Position numbers and translations under genes: made by a program | Part shown: in pieces, positions 18,146 through 26,556 of the stretch | Numbering within the stretch: position 1 is the stretch's first letter | How the letters are laid out: every line of letters begins with the position of its first letter | Notes under the pieces: model-generated | What the model was told of the DNA's origin: nothing | The model's database searches: none | Seen by the model: the letters and a program-made list of their open reading frames with translations, nothing else | NCBI RefSeq assembly: GCF_004115975.1 | Contig: NZ_SDDZ01000002.1 | Coordinates: 310,001 to 374,000 of the forward strand | Direction: 5' to 3' | Length of the DNA: 64,000 nucleotides | Source of the DNA: Gelidibacter gilvus | GTDB taxonomy: Bacteria; Bacteroidota; Bacteroidia; Flavobacteriales; Flavobacteriaceae

Positions 18146-18702
18146 ATATATAACGCTGCGCTTTATAAGCAATGGCCTTATTTTCAGAAGGATGTGATTG
18201 TTTAAATTTTTTCAAATTTCGGACTAATAGCGAACTTCTAGATTTCAAAAATCAGATTTCGAATAACCTGTAAAAAATGGTACCCATTGAGTGCATTAAT
18301 TTATAAAAATTCAAATATTGCCAAATCATACTGAGCGAATTTGAAGTATCAGGGCGATGTTTTGAAGTCGTTATTTTTATAATTATACAACAAAAATATC
18401 CTTCAGATCTAAGAAAAGGAACAACAGAGATTTTGTTAAAATCCTTCTACAAACTTCATCATTACTCTATGTCGAATTTGTAATAAAAAAATCTTTAAAT
18501 GTATGCATTTAACGAATTTTGAGAATAATAAAGAAATCTCGAATATTTCATATTAATTTCAGCTCATCTCCCCTTTTGCCTTTCTATATGGCGGATTATT
18601 AATTTATAATGTGAATTGGATCTGAATATTAGAACGAAGCATCTGTAACAAATTGGAATCTAAAGTAGTCTTATAACAGAATCTGTCTAATGATAACATC
18701 CT
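18146..18702. other. 557-bp intergenic region without recognisable gene
   Basis: AT-rich, stops in all frames, no convincing ORF, RNA gene or T-tracted terminator seen. It holds one REP-like inverted repeat (listed separately). Confidence 0.6.
18328..18349. repeat. REP-like inverted repeat (CTGAGCG...GAAG type)
   Basis: ATACT-gagcgaatttga-AGTAT has 5-bp arms around a core resembling the CTGAGCGnnGTCGAAG sequence that is widely scattered in bacterial genomes. A related core occurs at 24004-24030. Confidence 0.4.
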
Positions 18703-19161
18703 ATGAAGACTTCAACTAACAAATCAAACCATTTAATTGATTTTAAAATAAATATTAAAATCAAGTTGGCAGGATTATGGACGGCTACAACCCTTTGTTA
18801 TTTATACGGAGACTACTTCCAATTATATATTCCTGGGCAAGTTGAAAGTTTAATAAGTGGGGAAAATGCATTAGACAGTCCAGTGATGCTTTTTATAGCT
18901 TCGGTTATTTTAGCAATTCCCCCAATAATGATTTTCCTTTCTCTTGTTTTAAAACCTACTTTAAATAGAATATTAAATATTGCTTTCGGATTGTTATTTA
19001 CAATTATGATGGTCTTAATTGCCATTAATTCCTTTACCCCTTGGTATGCATTCTATCTCTTCTTAGGAATTGTAGAAGCAATTTTGACCTTCATAATTGT
19101 TTGGGTAGCATTTAAATGGCCTAGAGAAAATGAACAACACCCATTGCAAACTACGAAATAA
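18703..19161 (+). CDS. DUF6326-like four-helix membrane protein
   Basis: 152 residues with about four membrane helices (near 20-38, 62-84, 92-110, 116-140). The KIKLAGLWTATTLCYLYGDYFQLY start and PGQ segment match my memory of DUF6326 proteins. Function unknown. It is followed by the remains of another small membrane protein gene, which suggests a small accessory cluster that is eroding. Confidence 0.75.
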   Translation: MKTSTNKSNHLIDFKINIKIKLAGLWTATTLCYLYGDYFQLYIPGQVESLISGENALDSPVMLFIASVILAIPPIMIFLSLVLKPTLNRILNIAFGLLFTIMMVLIAINSFTPWYAFYLFLGIVEAILTFIIVWVAFKWPRENEQHPLQTTK

Positions 19162-19203
19162 GAGTTGTTTTCGAAATCCGTTGATTGAAACTAAATAAAA
19201 ACT

Positions 19204-19349
19204 ATGAACACAAAAACTTTAATGGTAGCAACGGCTATTTATTTTGGACAGTTGGCCTTAGTCTGACATTTCTTCCAAAAGAAATAGCAGGGTTTGATGC
19301 TGAAAATAGTCAAACTTTAATATTAGCCTTGCAGATCTTGGGAGAGTAA
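19204..19349 (+). pseudogene. Decayed small membrane-protein gene (frameshift and early stop)
   Basis: The ATG frame reads MNTKTLMVATAIYFGQLALV and stops at TGA. In a shifted frame it continues LSLTFLPKEIAGFDAENS, then TLILALQILGE and a TAA. Together this resembles flavobacterial membrane proteins that start MNTKTLM...GLTFLP.EI and run to about 130 residues; here the part after LQILG is missing. The TGA right after a coding-like start, the frameshift and the truncation indicate a dead gene. Confidence 0.6.
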
Positions 19350-19412
19350 TGTGGTCAAAAACAAAGTACATTAATTTTCCCTAAGATTTTTTGATAAGTT
19401 TCATATTCATTG

Positions 19413-20828
19413 TCACATATTCCCCCGATAATACTCTAAAATTCTAACGCGCAGGGCATATTCATAATTCACATTTGCCAGATTCGTTTGGGCATTATCC
19501 ATGTTGTTTTTGCTAATGATATAGTCCACGCTATTGGATACACCATTGTTAAAGCGTATCTCATTGATTCGAAAAGATTCGTTATAAGCGTCCACTTGAT
19601 TCTGCAACAATTTATAACGTTCATAAGCTGTTAACATAGCATTGTAGGACTGCTTAATGGATTGCTTCAAATCGAGTTTAATCTGTGCCAAAGCTGTCTG
19701 CGCTTCCTCCCTTTTAATTTTTTCGAGGGCAACATTGTTTTTGGCTCTGAAGCCATTAAAAATAGGCACACTCACTGAAACACCAATTGAAGAATTCAAG
19801 TTATTGTCAAATTGATCCCGATAGGCAATGTGATCACTTGTAAAATTGGTTTGTTGGGTAAAAATCGAATACTCCTGATTATTTATGGTTACAAAGTCAT
19901 TTGTACCCACAATACTTGTCCCCGATTCGTTAAAAAGTCGTGCAGCACTGGAATAGTTGGTGTTCAAATTAGCAAAGAGACTTATTTCAGGTACATAATG
20001 TGACCGTGCCACGGCTATTGCTTTTTCAGAGGCTTCCAAACTTAAATCGCGCGCTTTAATTGTAGGGAAAACTTGAAGTGCCTGTTCAAAAACATCTTGT
20101 GCGGTATAACCATACATTTCAACATCCAATTCGATATTCAAAGGAGCGACCGTGATGGATTCCTCTATATTGGTTAGAGTATTAAGGTTTATTAATTCTG
20201 TTTCAAGAACGTTTTTACTTTCTATAATATTGGCCGCATCCAAAGCCATTTGTCCTTGAAGGTCATGATATTCAGCTGGATTTCCGGTTTCTTCTTCATA
20301 AAGACTGCGCAACCGGTCGAGTTGACCTTGCGTGGTTTTTAATCGTGATTCTGCCAGTTTAACTAAATCCTGAGCGTTTAATACACGTAAGTAGGTCAAA
20401 GTCACATTCAAAATCAACGATTGCTTGTCTGCTTCCACTTCCATTTCGGCAGATTTCAAGTTCAACCTCACCTGTTTCCAGCGATTGATAAGTCTAAATC
20501 CGTTAAAGGCCACAACGTCAAGTCCCAGAGCAGCATTAGAAAAAGTGAATTCTTGGTTGACAATCCCATTGGTAAAAGGGTCAATACTCCGGCCATTTGC
20601 AACACCTAGATTATACGATCCGTTGACATTAGGTAGCAATGCATTTTTGTTTTGCTTGAAATTGACATCCCAAGTTTCTTTAGTCAACTTGGTAGCTTTA
20701 AGATCTAAATTGTTTTCAATAGCCAAACTAATACACTCCTCAAGAGTCATTGCTGTTCTTTGATCTGACTGGGCAAAAAGAATTAAAGTTGCTGCAAAAT
20801 AGAATGCTATGGAAAGTTTAAAAGTCAT
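19413..20828 (-). CDS. TolC-family outer membrane efflux protein of the ABC cluster
   Basis: 471 residues from the ATG at 20828, which opens a clear signal peptide (hydrophobic, ending FAQ). An open frame extends 54 codons further upstream but overlaps the ATPase gene and reads as non-secretory sequence, so it is rejected. Repeated amphipathic helices and the N-terminal TLEECISLAIENNLDLKA are typical of TolC-type OEPs. It would form the outer-membrane exit duct for the ABC/MFP exporter encoded upstream. The ATPase gene ends 25 nt before its start, so it is probably the last gene of that operon. Confidence 0.92.
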   Translation of the reverse strand: MTFKLSIAFYFAATLILFAQSDQRTAMTLEECISLAIENNLDLKATKLTKETWDVNFKQNKNALLPNVNGSYNLGVANGRSIDPFTNGIVNQEFTFSNAALGLDVVAFNGFRLINRWKQVRLNLKSAEMEVEADKQSLILNVTLTYLRVLNAQDLVKLAESRLKTTQGQLDRLRSLYEEETGNPAEYHDLQGQMALDAANIIESKNVLETELINLNTLTNIEESITVAPLNIELDVEMYGYTAQDVFEQALQVFPTIKARDLSLEASEKAIAVARSHYVPEISLFANLNTNYSSAARLFNESGTSIVGTNDFVTINNQEYSIFTQQTNFTSDHIAYRDQFDNNLNSSIGVSVSVPIFNGFRAKNNVALEKIKREEAQTALAQIKLDLKQSIKQSYNAMLTAYERYKLLQNQVDAYNESFRINEIRFNNGVSNSVDYIISKNNMDNAQTNLANVNYEYALRVRILEYYRGNM

Positions 20829-20853
20829 AATTTTATGATTGATGAATTGTTTT

Positions 20854-21522
20854 CTAATTGAAATCCCGTCTGCCATCCAAAAGATGTAAAACGCGTGATC
20901 CATAGGCGGCATTGGTTTCAGAATGTGTGGCCTGAATAATGGTAACCCCTTCTTGGTTAAGTTCTTTAAAGAGTTGCATAATTTCCTCACTCTGTTTCGA
21001 ATTCAGATTTCCTGTCGGTTCATCGGCCAAAATGAGCTTTGGCTTTGTAATCAAGGCACGTGCTACACCAACTAATTGCTGTTGGCCACCGCTCAACTGA
21101 CTTGGGAAAAGATCTTTTTTACCCACAATATTAAAGCGATCCAACATATCAGCCACCAAAGCTTTTCGCTCAGAAGAGTTTATGTCTTTATAAAGTAATG
21201 GCGTTTCGATATTTTCATACACCGTCAACTCATCAATAAGATGGTAGGCCTGAAATACAAACCCAATGTATTCCTTATAAAGTTTTGAACGGTTCTTTTC
21301 TTTCATAGTATGAACGGATTCACCCATAAAATTATATTCTCCCTCTTGAAATCCGTCGAGCATCCCGATGACATTGAGCAACGTGGATTTCCCAGAGCCC
21401 GATGGCCCCATAATAGAGATGAATTCGCCTTCGTCAATTTTAAGGTTGATGTCGCTCAGAAGAAAAATTCGTTTTCCGCCTTGATTTACCCATTTGAAGA
21501 TGTTATTTAATTCTAGTAGCAT
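20854..21522 (-). CDS. ABC transporter ATP-binding protein (MacB/LolD type) with variant signature
   Basis: 222 residues. Walker A GPSGSGKST, Q-loop FVFQAYHL, Walker B LILADEPTG and H-loop ATHSE are intact. The signature region reads LSGGQQQLVGVARA, where the usual Arg after the QQQ is Leu, and the D-loop reads GNLNS instead of GNLDS. The second ATPase in this cluster has the standard forms. It should energise one or more of the adjacent FtsX permeases. Spaced 24 nt after permease 1 and 25 nt before the tolC-like gene. Confidence 0.92.
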   Translation of the reverse strand: MLLELNNIFKWVNQGGKRIFLLSDINLKIDEGEFISIMGPSGSGKSTLLNVIGMLDGFQEGEYNFMGESVHTMKEKNRSKLYKEYIGFVFQAYHLIDELTVYENIETPLLYKDINSSERKALVADMLDRFNIVGKKDLFPSQLSGGQQQLVGVARALITKPKLILADEPTGNLNSKQSEEIMQLFKELNQEGVTIIQATHSETNAAYGSRVLHLLDGRRDFN

Positions 21523-21546
21523 TCTTTTGTTAATTATTGTTTATTT

Positions 21547-23946
21547 CTATTCTGTTCTTAAACTTTTTACAGGATTTGCCATCGCTGCTTTTATTGCTTG
21601 AAAACTTACTGTTATCAACGCGATGCAAAGCGCAGCAATGCCTGCAAAAGCAAAAACCCACCAACTGATTTCTGTGCGATAAGCAAAATCCAATAACCAA
21701 TTGCGCATGATCAAATAAGCCACGGGAGCGGCTATAACGAAGGCCACTAGCACCAATTTCAAAAAGTCTTTGGAGAGCAATCGTGTAATTCCAGTAACTG
21801 TAGCACCCAAAACCTTTCTTACGCCTATCTCCTTGGTGCGTTGCTCTGCGGTAAAAGCCGCAAGACCAAATAAGCCCAGACAAGCAATAAAAATGGCTAA
21901 CACGGAAAACAAGGTGGCAGTACTCGCCGTTTTTTCTTCGGAAGCATATAACTGCGCCACATGCCTATCCAGAAATTGGTAATCAAAAGCGGTGTTTGGT
22001 AGCGCTTCGTTAAACGTTTGCTGCAATTGGCTCATGAATTTTGACAAGTCCTGAGTATTATAGCGCACCAAAAGCGTACGGATCCCTTCAGGAGCTTTTC
22101 GAGATTTGTAATACATATACCCACCAACACTTTCCTTGAGGGAATTGAAATTAAAGTTTTCTACTACTCCAGTTATGATCGCCATTGAACCAAGTTCTGT
22201 ATGGATAATTTTGCCAATTGCATCTTCGGGAGTTTTATAATCTAAATAGTTAAGAATTTTCTCATTGATTAAACTGTAGATAATCGAATCGCCCTCTGGA
22301 ATAGTTTCTGGAAGTTCGTTACCAGCAATTACTTTTAGTTTTAGGGTGTTAACGATATTACCATCGGTGCGGCAACTGGCAATAGGCAGTCCTGTTCCGT
22401 CCGTAGCCATTTTGTAAACCGAGCGCCCACTTTCGTTCGCGCCCGGCATTGATTGTACAGCCGAAACACTTTCAACGTTAACCAGTCTTTCCAAGCCTTT
22501 TATTAAGCTTTCAACTTGTTGCTCTGTTTCGGCCGATTTAACCGAAACGGCGACAATGCCGTTAGGATCATATCCCAGATTTCTATTTTTTATAAATGCC
22601 ATCTGCTGAAGGATAATCGTTACTGCAATGATCAAAACGATGGAAGCCGCAAATTGGAAAACGACCAATCCTTTCCGAATCAATTCAGAAGCTGAACCTT
22701 TTTTCTTTGATTTATTGACTAGAATTAATGGCGAAATATTCGACATTGAAATCGCTGGATAACTGCCCGCAACCAAGGTTACCAAAATCCAAATAATCAA
22801 TAATCCGATCAAAATTGGCGTGTCTAGTAAATCTTGATAGCTGAGTTCGTTGCCTGTAATACTCTTAAATAATGGCAAGGTCAAAAATGAAACGGCGTAC
22901 CCTATGGCAATCGATAAAAACACCATAATTCCTGTTTCAACATAAAACAGCGACAACATTTGACGTCGGTTGGCGCCCAAAACTTTATTAATGCCGATAC
23001 CTTTGGCACGTTTCTGTGCATTGGCGGTGGCAAGATTCATATAATTGATACAAGCGATTAACAATACCAACAACGACAAAAACAACAAACTTTTTATGGC
23101 CGTAATGCTTCCCATTTTAGAAGAATAAGCTTCACGAACATGAGCTGAGTGGAGATGAATTTCAGTTAAAGGCTGAAAAATGAACTTTGTAAAATATTGA
23201 TTGTCCTTATCGACATATTTATCGATCAAACCCGTCGCCTGATTTTGTAGGTTACTCACATTCGAATTTGGTTCAAGTTGCAAATAGGTTTCATAACTGG
23301 CATTGCTCCAGTATACATTGGTTCCCATCCATGTATCCATGATATTATAAACCATATCAATATCCATCACACTGTTTTTTGGCAAATCGGCATAAATGCC
23401 CGAAACCTGTAGCGTATTTATATTATTTACAATGATCAATTGTCCCATTGCGTCTTGATTCCCAAACAACCGTATTTTAGCAGATTGTGATAGCACAATG
23501 GATTTTGGTTTTGAAAAAGCATCGTTAGAATTCCCTTCTAAAAACTTAAAATCAAACATTTTAAAGATTGCGGAATCTGCTAAATAAAGTCTGTTTTCCG
23601 TGAAATTCTTATCGCCAATCTTTAAGGATGCTGTCGCGCCAAAATCATCTTTAATAAGTCGCGTCATTAGTTTTACCTGCGGAATATCCTGCGCAATCGC
23701 CGGACCTACGGCATTGGGCATGGTCGCCCAAGTTTCAAAATTATATTCTTCAGAAGTTTCCATATTAACCCGATAGATATCTTCTGAGTTGGAATACATC
23801 TTATCAAAACCGAGCTCGGTGTTCACAAACGAAAACAAAATCATACAAACGCATAGTCCAATGGCCAGACCTGCGATATTTAACGCTGTAAAGAGTTTGT
23901 TGGATCGAATATTTCGCCATGCGATTTTAAAATAATTTCTGATCAT
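21547..23946 (-). CDS. ABC transporter permease, tandem MacB_PCD/FtsX (permease 1)
   Basis: 799 residues with the Bacteroidota start MIRNYFKIAWRNIRSNK. About eight membrane helices: near 20-40, three around 285-400, one near 430, and three at about 675-785. Two large periplasmic MacB_PCD-like domains lie between. The C-terminal FtsX domain has the GVRKVLGA and NPVKSLRTE ends common to this family. Such proteins export peptides, lipoproteins or antimicrobials, or act as mechanotransmitters. One of three paralogues in tandem here. Confidence 0.93.
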   Translation of the reverse strand: MIRNYFKIAWRNIRSNKLFTALNIAGLAIGLCVCMILFSFVNTELGFDKMYSNSEDIYRVNMETSEEYNFETWATMPNAVGPAIAQDIPQVKLMTRLIKDDFGATASLKIGDKNFTENRLYLADSAIFKMFDFKFLEGNSNDAFSKPKSIVLSQSAKIRLFGNQDAMGQLIIVNNINTLQVSGIYADLPKNSVMDIDMVYNIMDTWMGTNVYWSNASYETYLQLEPNSNVSNLQNQATGLIDKYVDKDNQYFTKFIFQPLTEIHLHSAHVREAYSSKMGSITAIKSLLFLSLLVLLIACINYMNLATANAQKRAKGIGINKVLGANRRQMLSLFYVETGIMVFLSIAIGYAVSFLTLPLFKSITGNELSYQDLLDTPILIGLLIIWILVTLVAGSYPAISMSNISPLILVNKSKKKGSASELIRKGLVVFQFAASIVLIIAVTIILQQMAFIKNRNLGYDPNGIVAVSVKSAETEQQVESLIKGLERLVNVESVSAVQSMPGANESGRSVYKMATDGTGLPIASCRTDGNIVNTLKLKVIAGNELPETIPEGDSIIYSLINEKILNYLDYKTPEDAIGKIIHTELGSMAIITGVVENFNFNSLKESVGGYMYYKSRKAPEGIRTLLVRYNTQDLSKFMSQLQQTFNEALPNTAFDYQFLDRHVAQLYASEEKTASTATLFSVLAIFIACLGLFGLAAFTAEQRTKEIGVRKVLGATVTGITRLLSKDFLKLVLVAFVIAAPVAYLIMRNWLLDFAYRTEISWWVFAFAGIAALCIALITVSFQAIKAAMANPVKSLRTE

Positions 23947-24003
23947 TTTGAAAAAGGTTAATTGTTGTTGTATTTGTTTTACTGTGATCTGCTACTGAAT
24001 TAG

Positions 24004-24030
24004 GTTGCTGAGCTTGTCGAAGCACTGAAC
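24004..24030. repeat. REP-like element between permeases 1 and 2
   Basis: The stretch around GCTGAGCTTGTCGAAGCACT matches the widely scattered GAGCTTGTCGAAGC type; TGCT and AGCA form short arms. It lies in the 91-bp gap between two permease genes. Confidence 0.5.
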
Positions 24031-24037
24031 ACTTTTT

Positions 24038-26485
24038 TCATTCCGTTCTCAAACTTTTTACTGGATTCTCATTGGCAGCCGATATCGTTTTGACACTCAT
24101 AATAATCAGCGACAACAAAATAATTCCCAATCCGCTAAGCGCGAAAATCCACCAGCTGAGATTTGTTTTATAAGCATAATCCTGAAGCCAATTGTGCAAA
24201 CCATACCACGCCAACGGTGCCGCTATTACAAACGCAATACCTATCAACACCAAAAAGTCCTTACACAACAATACATTAAGCTGTGTCAATGACGCCCCTA
24301 AAATTTTGCGCACACCAATTTCCTTGACCCGACGCTCAGTTGTATAAATGACTAACCCGAAAAGCCCAAGACAGCTAATAAGTACTGAAAGTCCTGTAGC
24401 CCAATTGAGAAGCTTGGTCATACTGGTTTCCTTATCATAAAATTTGGCAATGGTTTTATCAATGAATTCGATTTTGAAATCTGATTCGGGATAGATGCTG
24501 TTCCACACCACTTCTATATTTGCGATATCTTTCGGCCAATTATCAGAACTGTTTTTATTCAATTGCATGTGAATCGTATTAAACTGCGAATAACGTTTTC
24601 TACTCCAATCGCCAATTAATGCCATGGGTTCTATCTTAGATTTTACTGAATACTGATTAAAATCTTCCATGACGCCAACAATTGGAATTGCATTCTCCCC
24701 TTGCCCAACAATTTTATTTATGGCGTCTTGAGGTGTTTTAAAACCAAGAAGTTTTCGGTAAGTATCGTTTATGACGTATTCCTGAATGGTATCGTTAAGC
24801 AAATTTCGACCAGCTAATAATTTGATGTCATACAAATTGAGATAGTTGTCATCACCATAGAGCAATTGCAAATCGGTTTGTATTTCCTTTTTACCGTCCA
24901 AGTATATAACTCCGCTAGCATGTATGGTGTTAGATGCTGGTGGCATACCACCAAGACTTAGACTTTCAATTTGTGGAATGGCAGCCAGTTTCTGCATAAA
25001 CAATTGACGTTTTTGTAAGGATCCATCCATCCAAGGTGTTTTTACATAAGTGATCGCTTCGGTTTTAAATCCCATATCCTTGCTCATCATAAAATGTATC
25101 TGCCGACCCACAACGATCGTGGAAATCACAAAAACCTGGGCGATGATAAATTGAAATACAATTAGTCCTTTTCTTATCGAAACATTGCTATGCGTCGAAA
25201 TTATACGATTTTTAAGTACGGAAACGGGTTTAAATGAAGACAGGATCATGGCCGGATAAAACCCAGAAAGCAAACTGATGATAAGTATCAGCACGACTCC
25301 AAAACCGATAATCAAAGGATCAGCAAACAGACCAAAATGCAAACCTTCTGGAATAAAATCGGCAAATATTTTTAACAAAACAGCCGCCAATCCTAGCGAC
25401 AAAACTGCTGCAACAAGGGTCAACATGAATGTTTCCCATAAAAATTGGAATACCAACTGTTGTTTAGAACTGCCCAGAGTTTTACGGATTCCGATTTCTT
25501 TAGCGCGCTGCGTGGCTTGGGCAGTATTCAAATTAATGAAATTTATACATCCCAAAAGCAATAAAAATGCGGCTATAAACAGTAAATTAGTTAAAATTGA
25601 TTTGTCAGCATTATATTCCGTAAAATCAAAAATCCCGATGTCTTTTCCAAAATGAAGATCCTTTAAGGGTTGCAGATAAAAACTCCGATATTCGTTATAC
25701 TTTACAGCTTTCTCGCTCTCATTTTTCTTCGCCAAGACATCCAACTGGTTCTGAACATTTGATAGGGCTTTTTTATCATTCAGTTTTATAAAAAGCTGGG
25801 TCATGGAACTTGTACTGTTCCAATTTTCATCAGTAATCTGGTCTTGCATATAGGATTGCTTACCAGTATCCAACGAAATGATTTCTTCAAAAGTGAAGTC
25901 GGTGCGTTCTTTAAAATTGGCAACGATGCCGGTAACGGTGGTAGAAACGGAATCATCATAAATAAGGATTTCACCAAGGATATCGCTATAGTCCCTATTT
26001 GGAAAATATTTTTTGGCCCTACGCTCCGTCAGAACTACTTTATTGGGGCCATCAATTGCAGATTCTGAATTTCCAGCAAGCCATTCATAGCTTAAAAATT
26101 TGAAAAAATCGGAATCTGCATAAATTACTTTTTCTGGAGTATTATATGCTTTTGAAAAGGAAGCATTCATTATCCGACTCGGTTCTGCCGTAAAAAAAGC
26201 AGTCGATTGCTGAATTCCCGTTAGGTTCTGTTTTACTTCTGCAATCAACGGTACAGACACACCGTAATTGTAATCGACTTCCTCTGGCGACGTATAAACG
26301 GTTGTAATCCGGTAAATGAGATCGCCATCTTTATGAAACTTATCAAAAGTAAAGTCGTAGTAGACCATCAAGCCAATGACAAAGGATGCACTTAAGCCAA
26401 TGGCTAGACTTATGATATTGATAAATGAAAAAAGCTTGTTCTTCCAAATATTCCGCCACGCGATTTTAAAATAGTTCCTAATCAT
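24038..26485 (-). CDS. ABC transporter permease, tandem MacB_PCD/FtsX (permease 2)
   Basis: 815 residues, same build as permease 1: start MIRNYFKIAWRNIWKNK, TM helix near 20-42, helices near 300-430, a second periplasmic domain and a C-terminal FtsX block with GVRKILGA and NPVKSLRTE. The sequence between helices differs strongly from permease 1, so this is an old duplication rather than a recent copy. It reads intact. Confidence 0.93.
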   Translation of the reverse strand: MIRNYFKIAWRNIWKNKLFSFINIISLAIGLSASFVIGLMVYYDFTFDKFHKDGDLIYRITTVYTSPEEVDYNYGVSVPLIAEVKQNLTGIQQSTAFFTAEPSRIMNASFSKAYNTPEKVIYADSDFFKFLSYEWLAGNSESAIDGPNKVVLTERRAKKYFPNRDYSDILGEILIYDDSVSTTVTGIVANFKERTDFTFEEIISLDTGKQSYMQDQITDENWNSTSSMTQLFIKLNDKKALSNVQNQLDVLAKKNESEKAVKYNEYRSFYLQPLKDLHFGKDIGIFDFTEYNADKSILTNLLFIAAFLLLLGCINFINLNTAQATQRAKEIGIRKTLGSSKQQLVFQFLWETFMLTLVAAVLSLGLAAVLLKIFADFIPEGLHFGLFADPLIIGFGVVLILIISLLSGFYPAMILSSFKPVSVLKNRIISTHSNVSIRKGLIVFQFIIAQVFVISTIVVGRQIHFMMSKDMGFKTEAITYVKTPWMDGSLQKRQLFMQKLAAIPQIESLSLGGMPPASNTIHASGVIYLDGKKEIQTDLQLLYGDDNYLNLYDIKLLAGRNLLNDTIQEYVINDTYRKLLGFKTPQDAINKIVGQGENAIPIVGVMEDFNQYSVKSKIEPMALIGDWSRKRYSQFNTIHMQLNKNSSDNWPKDIANIEVVWNSIYPESDFKIEFIDKTIAKFYDKETSMTKLLNWATGLSVLISCLGLFGLVIYTTERRVKEIGVRKILGASLTQLNVLLCKDFLVLIGIAFVIAAPLAWYGLHNWLQDYAYKTNLSWWIFALSGLGIILLSLIIMSVKTISAANENPVKSLRTE

Positions 26486-26556
26486 TTTGATTCTTATTAA
26501 TTATTAAAATTTCCATCCGAGTGAACATTCCCTCTTCATGCAATTAGGCTTCTTTT

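Noticed and set aside
20829-20990. 54-codon N-terminal extension of the TolC-like gene
   Set aside because: It overlaps the ATPase gene and would hide the signal peptide that starts at the internal Met.
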